A stretch of 64,000 nt of DNA from Silvimonas amylolytica (lineage in GTDB: Bacteria > Pseudomonadota > Gammaproteobacteria > Burkholderiales > Chitinibacteraceae). The first letter of the stretch is position 1. The number at the start of each line of letters is the position of its first letter. The DNA is taken from positions 242,598 through 306,597 of the forward strand of contig NZ_BMLY01000003.1 of the NCBI RefSeq assembly GCF_014645555.1, written 5' to 3'. The position numbers were made by a program, and so were the translations under genes. The notes beneath the pieces are model-generated. The model saw only the letters and a program-made list of their open reading frames with translations. It was not told where the DNA came from and made no database searches. Shown here piece by piece: positions 52,064-60,818 of the stretch.

Positions 52064-52771
52064 TCACAGGGTGCGGGCCAGCACCCAGGCATCCACCCGG
52101 CGTGCACCGGCTTTCAGCAATGTTCTGGCGGCCACATGCAAGGTCGTGCCGGTGGTCATTACGTCATCAACCAGCGCAATGTGCCGGCCCGCCACCGCGG
52201 ATTTGGCCGAGAAAGCCTGGCGCAGATTGCGCTGGCGTGAAGGCAAATCAAGTTGCAACTGGTGTCCGGTATCGCGCACGCGGGCCAGCCAGCGCGGTTC
52301 TACGGGCACGCCAAGATGCCGGCTCCAGACTGTGGCAATCTGCAAACTCTGGTTGAACCCCCGTTCTTGCCAGCGCCTGGCAAAGAGCGGTACCGGGATG
52401 ATGACCTCCGGTTGTGGCATGCCATCAAGCCGGTGCGCCGCCTCGCGGGCCAGCAAATCAAACAGCGACCAGCGCCCGGAAAATTTCCCGGCAGGGATAC
52501 AACGTGCCAGCCAGCCCGCGTATTCAAACGCTGCCACGGTCCGCGTGAATGCCGGCAGGGTCCGCTGACACTGCGGGCAATCACCCGCGATGAGCGATGG
52601 CATGGCACAGCGCTGGCAAACCGGCTGATCAAGCCACGGAAGTTCACGCCGGCAGGCATCGCACAGGCCCCGACGGGATGCTTGTCCGCAGAGCGCGCAT
52701 TGCGCGGGTGGCAATAGAGCGAGCAATGTGTTTTGTAATTTGTTCAAAAAAATATTCTGATAATTTGACAA
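52064..52771 (-). CDS. comF: ComF/GntX-family phosphoribosyltransferase-like protein
   Basis: A 235-aa ComF-family protein with an N-terminal zinc-binding region (CALCGQASRRGLCDACRRELPW, CQRCAMP, CPQC) and a phosphoribosyltransferase-type domain ending HIALVDDVMTTGTTLHVAARTLLKAGA, with the PRPP loop. It is linked to DNA uptake in competent bacteria. TTG 52771 is chosen because GGGAG lies 9 nt upstream; ATG 52831 would overlap the divergent bioB start and has no ribosome binding site. Confidence 0.88.
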   Translation of the reverse strand: MSNYQNIFLNKLQNTLLALLPPAQCALCGQASRRGLCDACRRELPWLDQPVCQRCAMPSLIAGDCPQCQRTLPAFTRTVAAFEYAGWLARCIPAGKFSGRWSLFDLLAREAAHRLDGMPQPEVIIPVPLFARRWQERGFNQSLQIATVWSRHLGVPVEPRWLARVRDTGHQLQLDLPSRQRNLRQAFSAKSAVAGRHIALVDDVMTTGTTLHVAARTLLKAGARRVDAWVLARTL

Positions 52772-52829
52772 CTGACTGGACTCCCTCACAGAATGCAAAC
52801 AACCAAACCCGCTTAGCTTAGGGAAAGCC

Positions 52830-53825
52830 ATGAATCATCCTGCTGCGCTGACGCAACCCGTGACCTTCAAAAAGCTGGAGCCCCATCCGGAATCCGGTGC
52901 CTGGGACGTGGCCGATATCGAGGCCTTGTTCAACCTGCCGTTCAACGATCTGTTGTTCCGTGCTCAGCAAGTGCATCGTGAACACTTTGACGCCAATCGC
53001 GTACAACTCTCTACGCTGTTGTCCGTCAAGACCGGTGGCTGTAGCGAAGACTGCGGCTATTGCCCGCAAGCGGCGCGCTACCACACTGGCGTCGACAACG
53101 AAGCCATGATGAGCGCGGATGAAGTCATCGATGTGGCCCGTATCGCCCGTGAAAATGGCGCCAGCCGTTTCTGTATGGGCGCCGCCTGGCGCGGCCCCAA
53201 GCAGCGCGACCTGGATGAAGTGAAAAAGATGATCGCTGGTGTGAAGGCGTTGGGCCTTGAGACCTGTGCCACGCTGGGTATGCTCAAGGAAGGGCAAGCC
53301 GAGCAACTGCGTGACAGCGGCCTGGATTACTACAACCACAATCTGGATACCGCGCCGGAAAAATACGCCGATATCGTTTCCACCCGTCAATACGACGACC
53401 GTCTGGATACGTTGGGCAAGGTCCGCAAGGCCGGCATTCATGTCTGTACTGGCGGCATTGTCGGCATGGGCGAAACCCGCGAAGACCGCGCCGGCCTGAT
53501 TACCCAACTGGCTAACCTGGACCCGCAACCGGAGTCTGTACCGATCAATAATCTGGTGCAGGTCGAGGGCACGCCGTTGCACGGCACAGACCCGCTGGAC
53601 TGGACCGAGTTTGTGCGCACCATCGCTGTGGCTCGCATCACCTTGCCCAAGAGCTTTGTGCGCTTGTCGGCAGGTCGCCAGCAAATGCCGGAAGCGATGC
53701 AGGCGCTCTGCTTTATGGCGGGTGCCAATTCGATTTTCTACGGTGACAAGCTGTTGACTACCGGCAATCCGGATGTAACGCGCGATCGGGCCTTGATGGA
53801 GAAGCTGGACATCAAGCCGTTGTAA
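52830..53825 (+). CDS. bioB: Biotin synthase
   Basis: A 331-aa radical-SAM enzyme inserting sulphur into dethiobiotin. The cluster-binding motif is CSEDCGYC (Cys71, Cys75, Cys78), with [13 protein letters not shown] following and [22 protein letters not shown] further on. AGGGA precedes the ATG. Other bio genes are not in the window. It is divergent from comF across 58 bp; no clear BirA operator is seen there. Confidence 0.96.
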   Translation: MNHPAALTQPVTFKKLEPHPESGAWDVADIEALFNLPFNDLLFRAQQVHREHFDANRVQLSTLLSVKTGGCSEDCGYCPQAARYHTGVDNEAMMSADEVIDVARIARENGASRFCMGAAWRGPKQRDLDEVKKMIAGVKALGLETCATLGMLKEGQAEQLRDSGLDYYNHNLDTAPEKYADIVSTRQYDDRLDTLGKVRKAGIHVCTGGIVGMGETREDRAGLITQLANLDPQPESVPINNLVQVEGTPLHGTDPLDWTEFVRTIAVARITLPKSFVRLSAGRQQMPEAMQALCFMAGANSIFYGDKLLTTGNPDVTRDRALMEKLDIKPL

Positions 53826-53854
53826 TTGGCGCAGCCGTCTGCGGTTGAGATCAG

Positions 53855-53886
53855 AAAAAGGATGACTTTGGTCATCCTTTTTTGTT
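53855..53886 (+). terminator. terminator after bioB
   Basis: AAAAAGGATGAC, TTT loop, GTCATCCTTTTTT. Confidence 0.9.
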
Positions 53887-53917
53887 GAATGGCTTCCGGT
53901 TCTTGTTTGTGGGCGGC

Positions 53918-54355
53918 ATGAATATGTGGATGTGGCTACGACGTGGTGGTTTTACTGTGCTCTATGTTCTGGCGTTGTTCGTGCCGGGTGCAATGCATAT
54001 GGAAAATCTCATCGATTGGCTCGGCATGTGGTGGATCGGAGTCTCGGTAACGTATGCGGGGCTGATGATAGGTTTCGCGGGGCGGGCATCAAAAACGGCA
54101 TTGTCGGTGGTATTCCTGGTGACGATCGTTTTCCCTATCGGTCTGCTGACGCTCCTCGTTCGGTCGAGCGATGTCACGCTGGCTATGACTGAAAAGAAAA
54201 TGCTGCGGTACCTGTCCGAGACCCCTGATTTCTGGTGGCATGTGCTGGGATTGTTTTGGCCGTTGCTTGGCGCTGGCTTAGTTGTTGGCGTTTTCCAGTG
54301 GCGTACGGTGATTAGAGGTCAAAGAGATAATCCCGTCGCGGCTATGAAGCCTTGA
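53918..54355 (+). CDS. Hypothetical four-helix membrane protein
   Basis: About 145 aa with four predicted membrane helices (VLYVLALFVPGAM, WIGVSVTYAGLMIGFAG, ALSVVFLVTIVFPIGLLTLLV, VLGLFWPLLGAGLVVGVF) and short loops. No known domain is recognised. The start may be ATG 53918, ATG 53924 or TTG 53882; the last overlaps the bioB terminator. Ribosome binding sites are weak. It is followed by the dispersed repeat, which may be its only 3' signal. Confidence 0.55.
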   Translation: MNMWMWLRRGGFTVLYVLALFVPGAMHMENLIDWLGMWWIGVSVTYAGLMIGFAGRASKTALSVVFLVTIVFPIGLLTLLVRSSDVTLAMTEKKMLRYLSETPDFWWHVLGLFWPLLGAGLVVGVFQWRTVIRGQRDNPVAAMKP

Positions 54356-54796
54356 AAGCGGGTGTAGGCGCCAGATGGCGCCGTTGTTTTAGGTGTCGGG
54401 GGTTGCCCGACAGCAAGCCACTTTCTTTTGGGTTGCCAAAAGAAAGTGGCCAAAGAAAAGGCAACCCCTACGGCAGCGCCCCTGCGGGGTTCCCTGCGCT
54501 TCTCGCGTGGTCCGGCAGGCTCGGGAACTCGGCCTGTGGCCTCAGACACCCCTCACCGAAACCCCGGACCCCGTTGCGATGCTCGGCACTGCCAAAGGGG
54601 AGGCAAGTCAAGAGCAACCCCAACCCCAACCCCGCAAACCGTTTGTGTGCAGGAGGGGGTGCTTTGAAATACGCATCAGTACACGAAAGAATTTAAAAGT
54701 TATAAAAATCTAACATAATATTCTTTATTGTTATTTAATGCTCAGTGCTACCTTGATCTCACGCCCACCATCACAGGGCGACGAAAAGGGGGGCAC
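54356..54796. other. 441-bp intergenic region
   Basis: The first 300 bp are a dispersed hairpin repeat (copy 2). From about 54690 to 54750 the sequence is markedly AT-rich and probably holds the promoter of the DUF2325 gene. ORFs through the repeat are low-complexity and not supported. Confidence 0.6.
54390..54650. repeat. dispersed intergenic repeat, copy 2
   Basis: A perfect 14-bp inverted repeat (54418-54431 CCACTTTCTTTTGG and 54436-54449 CCAAAAGAAAGTGG, loop GTTG) is followed by AAAGAAAAGGCAACCCC, a GC-rich middle and AAGAGCAACCCCAACC. This is the same order as copy 1 at 27250-27470, with compensating arm changes. Boundaries are approximate. Confidence 0.7.
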
Positions 54797-55105
54797 ATGA
54801 ATGCTTATCTGATCGGGGCGGATCGCCTCGGCAATATCCCGCAATTGCTGGACCGTTACGGGATTCGCATCGCCGCGCATCTGAGTGGGCGCGATGCATC
54901 GCATCAGCGCAAGCCGACCAGCGCGCGCGGGGCGGATTTGATCATTCTGTTCACGGATTTCATGGGCCACAATGTCATGCGCAATTACCGGCAGCTGGCC
55001 ACGCAAAACAATATCCGTTTTGTGGCCTGCCGCCGTTCGGTATGCGATCTGGAGCAATCGCTGCTACCGGTGTTGCAGCGGGCTGCTGTTCACCAGCACC
55101 CGTAA
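54797..55105 (+). CDS. DUF2325 domain protein
   Basis: A 102-aa soluble protein matching the small DUF2325 family: it starts MNAYLIGADRLGNIPQLLDRYGIRIAAHLSGRDA and continues GADLIILFTDFMGHNVMRNYRQLA. The function is unknown. AAAAGGGGGG lies just before ATG 54797; the longer reading from 54728 has no ribosome binding site. It converges on recD with a 23-bp gap. Confidence 0.8.
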   Translation: MNAYLIGADRLGNIPQLLDRYGIRIAAHLSGRDASHQRKPTSARGADLIILFTDFMGHNVMRNYRQLATQNNIRFVACRRSVCDLEQSLLPVLQRAAVHQHP

Positions 55106-55140
55106 AAACGGGCCGTCAGGAGCGCGCTTCAGCGCCCGGC
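55103..55140 (-). terminator. possible terminator after recD
   Basis: On the minus strand CGGGC...GCCCG with TTTTT follows, overlapping the recD stop. The loop is long, so it is a weak candidate. Confidence 0.35.
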
Positions 55141-57129
55141 CAGCCCTTCGTGCAAGCCACTTGCCCGGCGCGTTTGCCGGCCCAGCGCGTCCTCAAATCC
55201 TTGTGGGTTGGCGGTGACCAGCGTGAAGTATTGGCGGGCGCGGGTAATGCCGGTGTAGACCAGTTCCCGCGTCAGGATCTGCCCGGCATCTATTGGTAGT
55301 GCCAGCACGGTATGTTCAAACTCGGAGCCCTGAGATTTGTGCACGGTCATGGCAAAAGCGGTTTCGACATCCGCCAACCGGCTAGCGAGTACCGAGCGGA
55401 TTTCCTGACCATCCAGAAAATACACCCGTAGTGCATCCGTGGCCGGGTCGGCCAGGGCGATGCCGATGTCGCCGTTGTAGACCTTCATCCCCGGGTCGTT
55501 GCGGGTGATCATCACCGGGCGGCCGGCGTACCACTCACCGCGATGGCGAGGTAGCCAGTCATGACGCGCCAGTTCAGCCTCAATGGCTTTGTTGAGCCCG
55601 GCCACGCCCCAGTCGCCCTCGCGTACCGCACAGAGCACACGAAAACGCTCAAATGCCGTCAATACTGCGCGCACCCAGGTTTCATGATCGGCATGCTGTT
55701 GCGATCGTTGTTTCACCACGCCCAGATAACTGGCGTAGCCACCTGGCGCGCCGGCACGGCCACTCAATGCAAGTTCAACGACATCTTGCGGGCCAGCGCG
55801 GTTGCGCCATTGCACCGCCGCATCATGACCTGTCAGAACCGCCCGTGCACCAGGGGTGTCGCCCCGGTTGACGGCCAGCGCTAACTGGCCGATCGGACCA
55901 CCAAACCGGCGGCTGACCCGCAGCATGACCGTTTGTTGCGCCAGGGCACTGCCAGGACCAAAGTATTGCGCAGGCAGCGTCTGTCCTGTGCTTCGCGCCA
56001 CGAAATCGGCCGTCTCCTGGGTATAGCGGCCGGCCTCGGCCTCCCGGCATAAATCGCCCAGCACGGCGCCGGCTTCGACGGAGGCCAGCTGGTCTTTGTC
56101 GCCCAACAGAATCAAGCGGGCGTGGGCGGGCAGGGCATCAAGCAAGGCAGCCATCATTTCCAGATGGATCATCGATGCTTCATCGACAATCAGTACATCC
56201 ACTTCCAGTGGATTACCGGCATGGTGGCGAAACTTGCGTGTATCTGGTCGTGCGCCCAGCAGACTATGCAAGGTACGGGCGGCACCGACCCGTTCGGCAA
56301 ACGCCGTCAGTGGCAGGTCGGCACCTACTTTTTGCTGTAATTCCTGCAAGGCGCCATCAATGGATTGTTTGAGTCGTGCCGCCGCTTTGCCGGTGGGCGC
56401 CGCCAGTGCGACACGCAAGGTTTCCGGGTGGTCAGCCGTAGCCAGCAAAAGCGCCAGCAAACGCGCGACAGTATAGGTTTTACCCGTGCCCGGGCCTCCG
56501 GTGACAATGGCCAGTTGTCCACGCGTGCCGATGGCACACGCCATTTTTTGCCAGTCTGGCTGGATGGCTGGATCGCTATCAAATAGTTGACTCAACCATT
56601 GCCGTACCAGGGCGTCCTGCTCGCTCACGGCATGTGCAGTGCGCTGGCGTACGGCCGCAGCGACCTGCTGTTCATAGCCGTAATAACGGCGCAGATAAAG
56701 CCGCGACCCTGCCAGAACCAGTGGTGCATTGCTGGCGTTCGGTGTGGTGGTAACGACGGTGCTGCGGGTCAGTTCGGCTTGCCAGTCAGCAATGTGAGCT
56801 GGCATCGCCGGGGCGATGGTTTGCCAGGCATTCAAGCCCGCCACGGGCCAGGCCAGCAAGGTCGCTGGATCGCTCACCAGGTCGTCGAGCATCAAGCAGC
56901 TGTGACCGCGGCCTTCCATATGTGCCAGTAATGTTGCTGCCAGCAATACCGTGGGGCTGGCTTGTGGGTCAAGGTCAGCCAGAAAGCGGGCGAACGCGCT
57001 ATCCAGTTGGCGCAGCCAGCCTTGGCTGGTCCAGTACGCCAGGTGTTCAAACAACGTGGCTCGATCAATGCTCACGGCGGATTCATCGGCGAACAGATCG
57101 CCGCTTAATGTATCGACTCGCCGGATCAT
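55129..57129 (-). CDS. recD: Exodeoxyribonuclease V subunit RecD
   Basis: A 666-aa 5'-3' SF1B helicase of the RecBCD recombination complex. Walker A is IVTGGPGTGKTYTVARLL, motif II is VLIVDEASMIHLEMM, and motif VI is AMTVHKSQGSEFEHTVLALP. Its ATG overlaps the recB stop as ATGA, indicating translational coupling. It is the last gene of the recC-recB-recD operon. Confidence 0.96.
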   Translation of the reverse strand: MIRRVDTLSGDLFADESAVSIDRATLFEHLAYWTSQGWLRQLDSAFARFLADLDPQASPTVLLAATLLAHMEGRGHSCLMLDDLVSDPATLLAWPVAGLNAWQTIAPAMPAHIADWQAELTRSTVVTTTPNASNAPLVLAGSRLYLRRYYGYEQQVAAAVRQRTAHAVSEQDALVRQWLSQLFDSDPAIQPDWQKMACAIGTRGQLAIVTGGPGTGKTYTVARLLALLLATADHPETLRVALAAPTGKAAARLKQSIDGALQELQQKVGADLPLTAFAERVGAARTLHSLLGARPDTRKFRHHAGNPLEVDVLIVDEASMIHLEMMAALLDALPAHARLILLGDKDQLASVEAGAVLGDLCREAEAGRYTQETADFVARSTGQTLPAQYFGPGSALAQQTVMLRVSRRFGGPIGQLALAVNRGDTPGARAVLTGHDAAVQWRNRAGPQDVVELALSGRAGAPGGYASYLGVVKQRSQQHADHETWVRAVLTAFERFRVLCAVREGDWGVAGLNKAIEAELARHDWLPRHRGEWYAGRPVMITRNDPGMKVYNGDIGIALADPATDALRVYFLDGQEIRSVLASRLADVETAFAMTVHKSQGSEFEHTVLALPIDAGQILTRELVYTGITRARQYFTLVTANPQGFEDALGRQTRRASGLHEGLAGR

Positions 57130-60100
57130 GGCTGAACCTCCCGCATGGCGTGATCAAGTTGTTCCAGCAAGGCCAGATCCGCAGGCACCACATAACTGCC
57201 GCGCTGTGGTCCCTTGATTCCGCGCATAAAGAGGTAAATGGCGCCTCCAAGGTGTTCTTGTGGCCGGTAGCGCGGGCCCAGCCGCTGTTGCAGTAGCCGG
57301 TGCAATGCGAGCATGTAGAGCGCAGCTTGCACGTCGTAGCGGTGAGCAGCCATGGCACGTTCTAGCGCATCAATCGTGTAATCGGCGTCACCTGCGCCCA
57401 ATGCGTTGGATTTGTAATCCAGAATCCAGTAGCGGCCCTCGTGTTCGAACACGAGATCGCAATAGCCTTTGATCATGCCTCGCAGCTCACGCTCGGCCAG
57501 GTGTGGACGGGGTTGCCCGCCCAGCAAATGCCTCGTGCAGAGTGCGTCGATGCTCTGGCTGGAGATCTGTTCGTTCGGGAACCAGAATTCCATTTCCGGC
57601 AGGATGTTCGTGAGCGCGGTCAACGGCGTGTTGATGGGTTGTAATGGCGTACGGGCCAGCTCGCTCAGCCAGCGCGTCACCTCGGTCTTGCGGTTGGCCC
57701 AGCCTAGTCGTTCACAGCGGCGCCCGAGGCGCTCGGCAAACTCTTCGGGTGCGCGATCAACCAGAGCAAAGCCTTCACTGGCAAGCCATTCCAGTTGGTC
57801 ATGCAGCAAGGTGCCGGGTAGCGCACCCCGCGGAAACTGGTGCCATGGCGCTTCATCCGTTGCACCCTGAAGAGGGCCCGGATTGTTTTCAGCGGCTTCT
57901 TGCAAGGTTTCGTCGCGCGCGGTTTCCGGGGCGGCCAATGCGGCGTGTTGCATGTCACGGATCAGGCCCGAGAAACTGGCGATCTGCCAGCGCGTGTCGA
58001 TCTGACCCTGATAGAACGACACCTCAACCAGGGGCGCTGCGTTGTCTCGAGGTGCCATACGCGTGAGCGGTGGTTCATCTGGGGGGATGGCTTGCAGCGT
58101 GATCTCGGGCGTCTCGCCCTTCAACTGCTGCAAGGCTTCCGCCAGATCAAGCTCTGACAATGCTTTGCCGCCAGCCAGCAGATAACCGATTGCACTGCGT
58201 TGCAACCGCGGGCTGCGCCCTGAGAGGAATTCATTCACCCCCAGCCACAATGCGTGGCGGGCACGGGTGGTGGCCACGTAGAACAGGCGCAAGTCTTCTT
58301 GTAGACGAGCGATATCAGCGGCAGCCCTGGCATGGTCGGTTTGATCGAAATCCAGCTGTGGCTGGCCCGCCGCGTCGAGGTAGCGGATGACTGTCGCATC
58401 TCTCCCCTCAAACCACGTCGTAGCAAATGGCATGAACACCAATGCGTATTCCAGGCCTTTGGATTTGTGCACCGTGACTACTTTGACAAGGTCCGCGTCG
58501 CTTTCCAGCCGGACGATCTTTTCATCGCCAGACTCGCGTGTGCCGGTAATCTGTTCGGCAAACCAACGGATCAGTGCCTGCTCGCCTTCCAGTTGCTGGC
58601 TGGCATGTTGCAGTAGTTCGGCCAGGTGTAGCAGATTGGTCAGGCGGCGTTCGCCCCCACCCTTGGCCGGGGCTCCCGCAAAGGCGCCGGCATTTGCGGA
58701 TGCAACTTGCAGCGGGGCGAGAAGCCTGGCCGGCAGCCGCAGCGTATGAAGAAGATCGCGCACCATGGCCAGCACGCCGTAACGCTTCCAGCGCTGGCGC
58801 AAGTCCTTGAGCGTTTCCAGCCGTTTTTCCCATTCCAGATCATCGCTGGCCAGCCGGGTCAGCGTCGGCAAATCCAGATTGGCCATGGCGGTGGCCCAGG
58901 CCGCTCGTGCGCGGTGGCCATCTAACGGGTCGGCGACGGCAATCAGCCAGCGCAAGAGATCAGCTGCCTCCGGACTGTCGAATACCGAATCGGAGTCAGA
59001 CAGATACACACTGGCGACGCCGCGTTGCTGTAAGGCGCGACGGACTACTGCGGCTTCTTTACCAGATCTAACCAGAATGGCGATGTCCGCCGGTTCCAGT
59101 CTTCGTGTGCTGCCATTGGCGGAAAAGCCAGTTGTCGGGTCATTGAGCAGCGTGACGATTTCCTCTGCGCACAGCCCGGCAAAGTGTTGCTGATACAGCT
59201 TGCCGGGGAGTTTCTCATTCCCGTGCCAGATGGTGACGGGGGGCACCGCACCGCGGTCGTGTACCAGTTGTTCTGCACGGCCAGCAGCGTTGACGGATTC
59301 AAACGGCAGCGGGTTGTCGTCCCCCACCCGAAAGCGGAATGCGCCTTGCTCAAAAGCCTGTTCTGCAAACTCGAACAGCCGGTTTACGCCCCGCACCAGG
59401 CCGGCGGTGGAGCGGAAATTGGTATCGAGCACGTAGTGGCGGCCAGCCGTTGCCCGGCGTGCTTGCAAATAGCTGTGAATATCCGCGCCACGAAAACCGT
59501 AAATGGACTGTTTGGGGTCGCCAATCAGCAACAGTGCGTGTGCCGGGTTGTTATCTGCGGCCCGGTAGAGTTGATCAAAAATACGGTACTGACGGGGCGA
59601 GGTGTCCTGGAATTCATCAATCAGCGCGACCGGATATTGCGCCAGAATGCGTTCGCGCAGCGTGGCGCCGTTAGGCCCGGAGAGGGCGTGATCCAGGCGC
59701 TGCAGCATGTCCGCAAAGCTATAGACGCCTTGCTGTTTTTTGAGCTGGCTCATGCGCTGGGCCACCCAGTCAGCAGCATGGATCAACAACCCGGCACGCA
59801 GCGCGGGCAAGGATTTGCGTGCTTCCAGCCAGCGTAACAGATGCGCTTGCCACGGGTGTTCCAGCAGCGCGCGCTGTGCAGCGCTCGTGGTTTTTTTAAA
59901 GTGTTCGTCCGTCGGCACCATGCTGGGCAACCACGTTTCCAGCAATTTGCCGGTGGCAGTCCCGCCCGCCGCCCAGGCGCGCACTGCTTGCAGGCGTTCA
60001 GCAAACGGACTGTTGGCGTGGGTATATTTGCGGTTGTTCAACCAGCCTTCGTTAAAGGCATCTTCCCACACCTGTTGGAGGCGCTCATCCGCTGCCAGCC

Positions 60101-60818
60101 AGGCCGCGCGGGTGGCGTTTTCCAGCTGTGCGACTTCCATCGTGGTGTCGCGCAAAGTCTCAAAAAAACCAGGCTGCGGAGCCGGGCGTTCATCCATACG
60201 CAAGAGATCGGCCAACCGCCTGGCCAGCCGGGCAGGTGTCGGCGCGACATCCAGAATGGCCTCGACACACAGTGCATCCAGTTGGTAGACATGCTCACGC
60301 CAATAGTCACGGGTGGCGTCCAGCAGCAGTTCATCCTCGTTTTGCAATAGCGATTCATTGAACAGGTTGCCACTGTCGAAGGCGTGCTCGCGCAGCATGC
60401 GCTGACACCAGGCATCAATGGTGAACACGGCTGCGTCGTCCATGGCGTCGGCGGCCATGGCCAATCTGTGGGCGGCCTCGCTGCGCACGGTGGCGTCGTC
60501 ATAGCTGGCCAGCACCTCTTGCAAAAAGATGTCCTGTGCTGCGGGCTGTTCTTCATCCCGGAAACACCGTGCTGCCTGCAGCAAACGGGCGCGGATACGG
60601 TCAGACAACTCTCGTGTGGCCGCACGGGTAAACGTCATGACCAGTATCTGCGCCGGCAATAACGGCGTGACGAATGCATTGGTGCCACCATGACCCAGGA
60701 TCAGCCGGATATACAGTGCGGCAATCGTCCAGGTTTTGCCGGTACCGGCGCTGGCCTCGATCAGGCGGCTGCCATAAAGCGGAAATGAAATGGCTTGCAG
60801 ACGGTTGGCTTCAGACAT
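57126..60818 (-). CDS. recB: Exodeoxyribonuclease V subunit RecB
   Basis: A 1230-aa SF1A helicase-nuclease. Walker A is LIEASAGTGKTWTIAALY, motif II is ALIDEFQDTSPRQYRIFDQLY, motif VI is TVHKSKGLEYALVFMPF, and the C-terminal nuclease has the Asp-Lys core in GMIKGYCDLVFEHEGRYWILDYKSN. It loads RecA after Chi recognition with RecC and RecD. ATG 60818 overlaps the recC stop by 8 bp; an in-frame start at 60926 lies deep in recC and lacks family sequence. Confidence 0.96.
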   Translation of the reverse strand: MSEANRLQAISFPLYGSRLIEASAGTGKTWTIAALYIRLILGHGGTNAFVTPLLPAQILVMTFTRAATRELSDRIRARLLQAARCFRDEEQPAAQDIFLQEVLASYDDATVRSEAAHRLAMAADAMDDAAVFTIDAWCQRMLREHAFDSGNLFNESLLQNEDELLLDATRDYWREHVYQLDALCVEAILDVAPTPARLARRLADLLRMDERPAPQPGFFETLRDTTMEVAQLENATRAAWLAADERLQQVWEDAFNEGWLNNRKYTHANSPFAERLQAVRAWAAGGTATGKLLETWLPSMVPTDEHFKKTTSAAQRALLEHPWQAHLLRWLEARKSLPALRAGLLIHAADWVAQRMSQLKKQQGVYSFADMLQRLDHALSGPNGATLRERILAQYPVALIDEFQDTSPRQYRIFDQLYRAADNNPAHALLLIGDPKQSIYGFRGADIHSYLQARRATAGRHYVLDTNFRSTAGLVRGVNRLFEFAEQAFEQGAFRFRVGDDNPLPFESVNAAGRAEQLVHDRGAVPPVTIWHGNEKLPGKLYQQHFAGLCAEEIVTLLNDPTTGFSANGSTRRLEPADIAILVRSGKEAAVVRRALQQRGVASVYLSDSDSVFDSPEAADLLRWLIAVADPLDGHRARAAWATAMANLDLPTLTRLASDDLEWEKRLETLKDLRQRWKRYGVLAMVRDLLHTLRLPARLLAPLQVASANAGAFAGAPAKGGGERRLTNLLHLAELLQHASQQLEGEQALIRWFAEQITGTRESGDEKIVRLESDADLVKVVTVHKSKGLEYALVFMPFATTWFEGRDATVIRYLDAAGQPQLDFDQTDHARAAADIARLQEDLRLFYVATTRARHALWLGVNEFLSGRSPRLQRSAIGYLLAGGKALSELDLAEALQQLKGETPEITLQAIPPDEPPLTRMAPRDNAAPLVEVSFYQGQIDTRWQIASFSGLIRDMQHAALAAPETARDETLQEAAENNPGPLQGATDEAPWHQFPRGALPGTLLHDQLEWLASEGFALVDRAPEEFAERLGRRCERLGWANRKTEVTRWLSELARTPLQPINTPLTALTNILPEMEFWFPNEQISSQSIDALCTRHLLGGQPRPHLAERELRGMIKGYCDLVFEHEGRYWILDYKSNALGAGDADYTIDALERAMAAHRYDVQAALYMLALHRLLQQRLGPRYRPQEHLGGAIYLFMRGIKGPQRGSYVVPADLALLEQLDHAMREVQP

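Noticed and set aside
52772-52829. BirA operator between comF and bioB
   Set aside because: No TTGTAAACC/GGTTTACAA-type inverted repeat can be found in the 58-bp gap.
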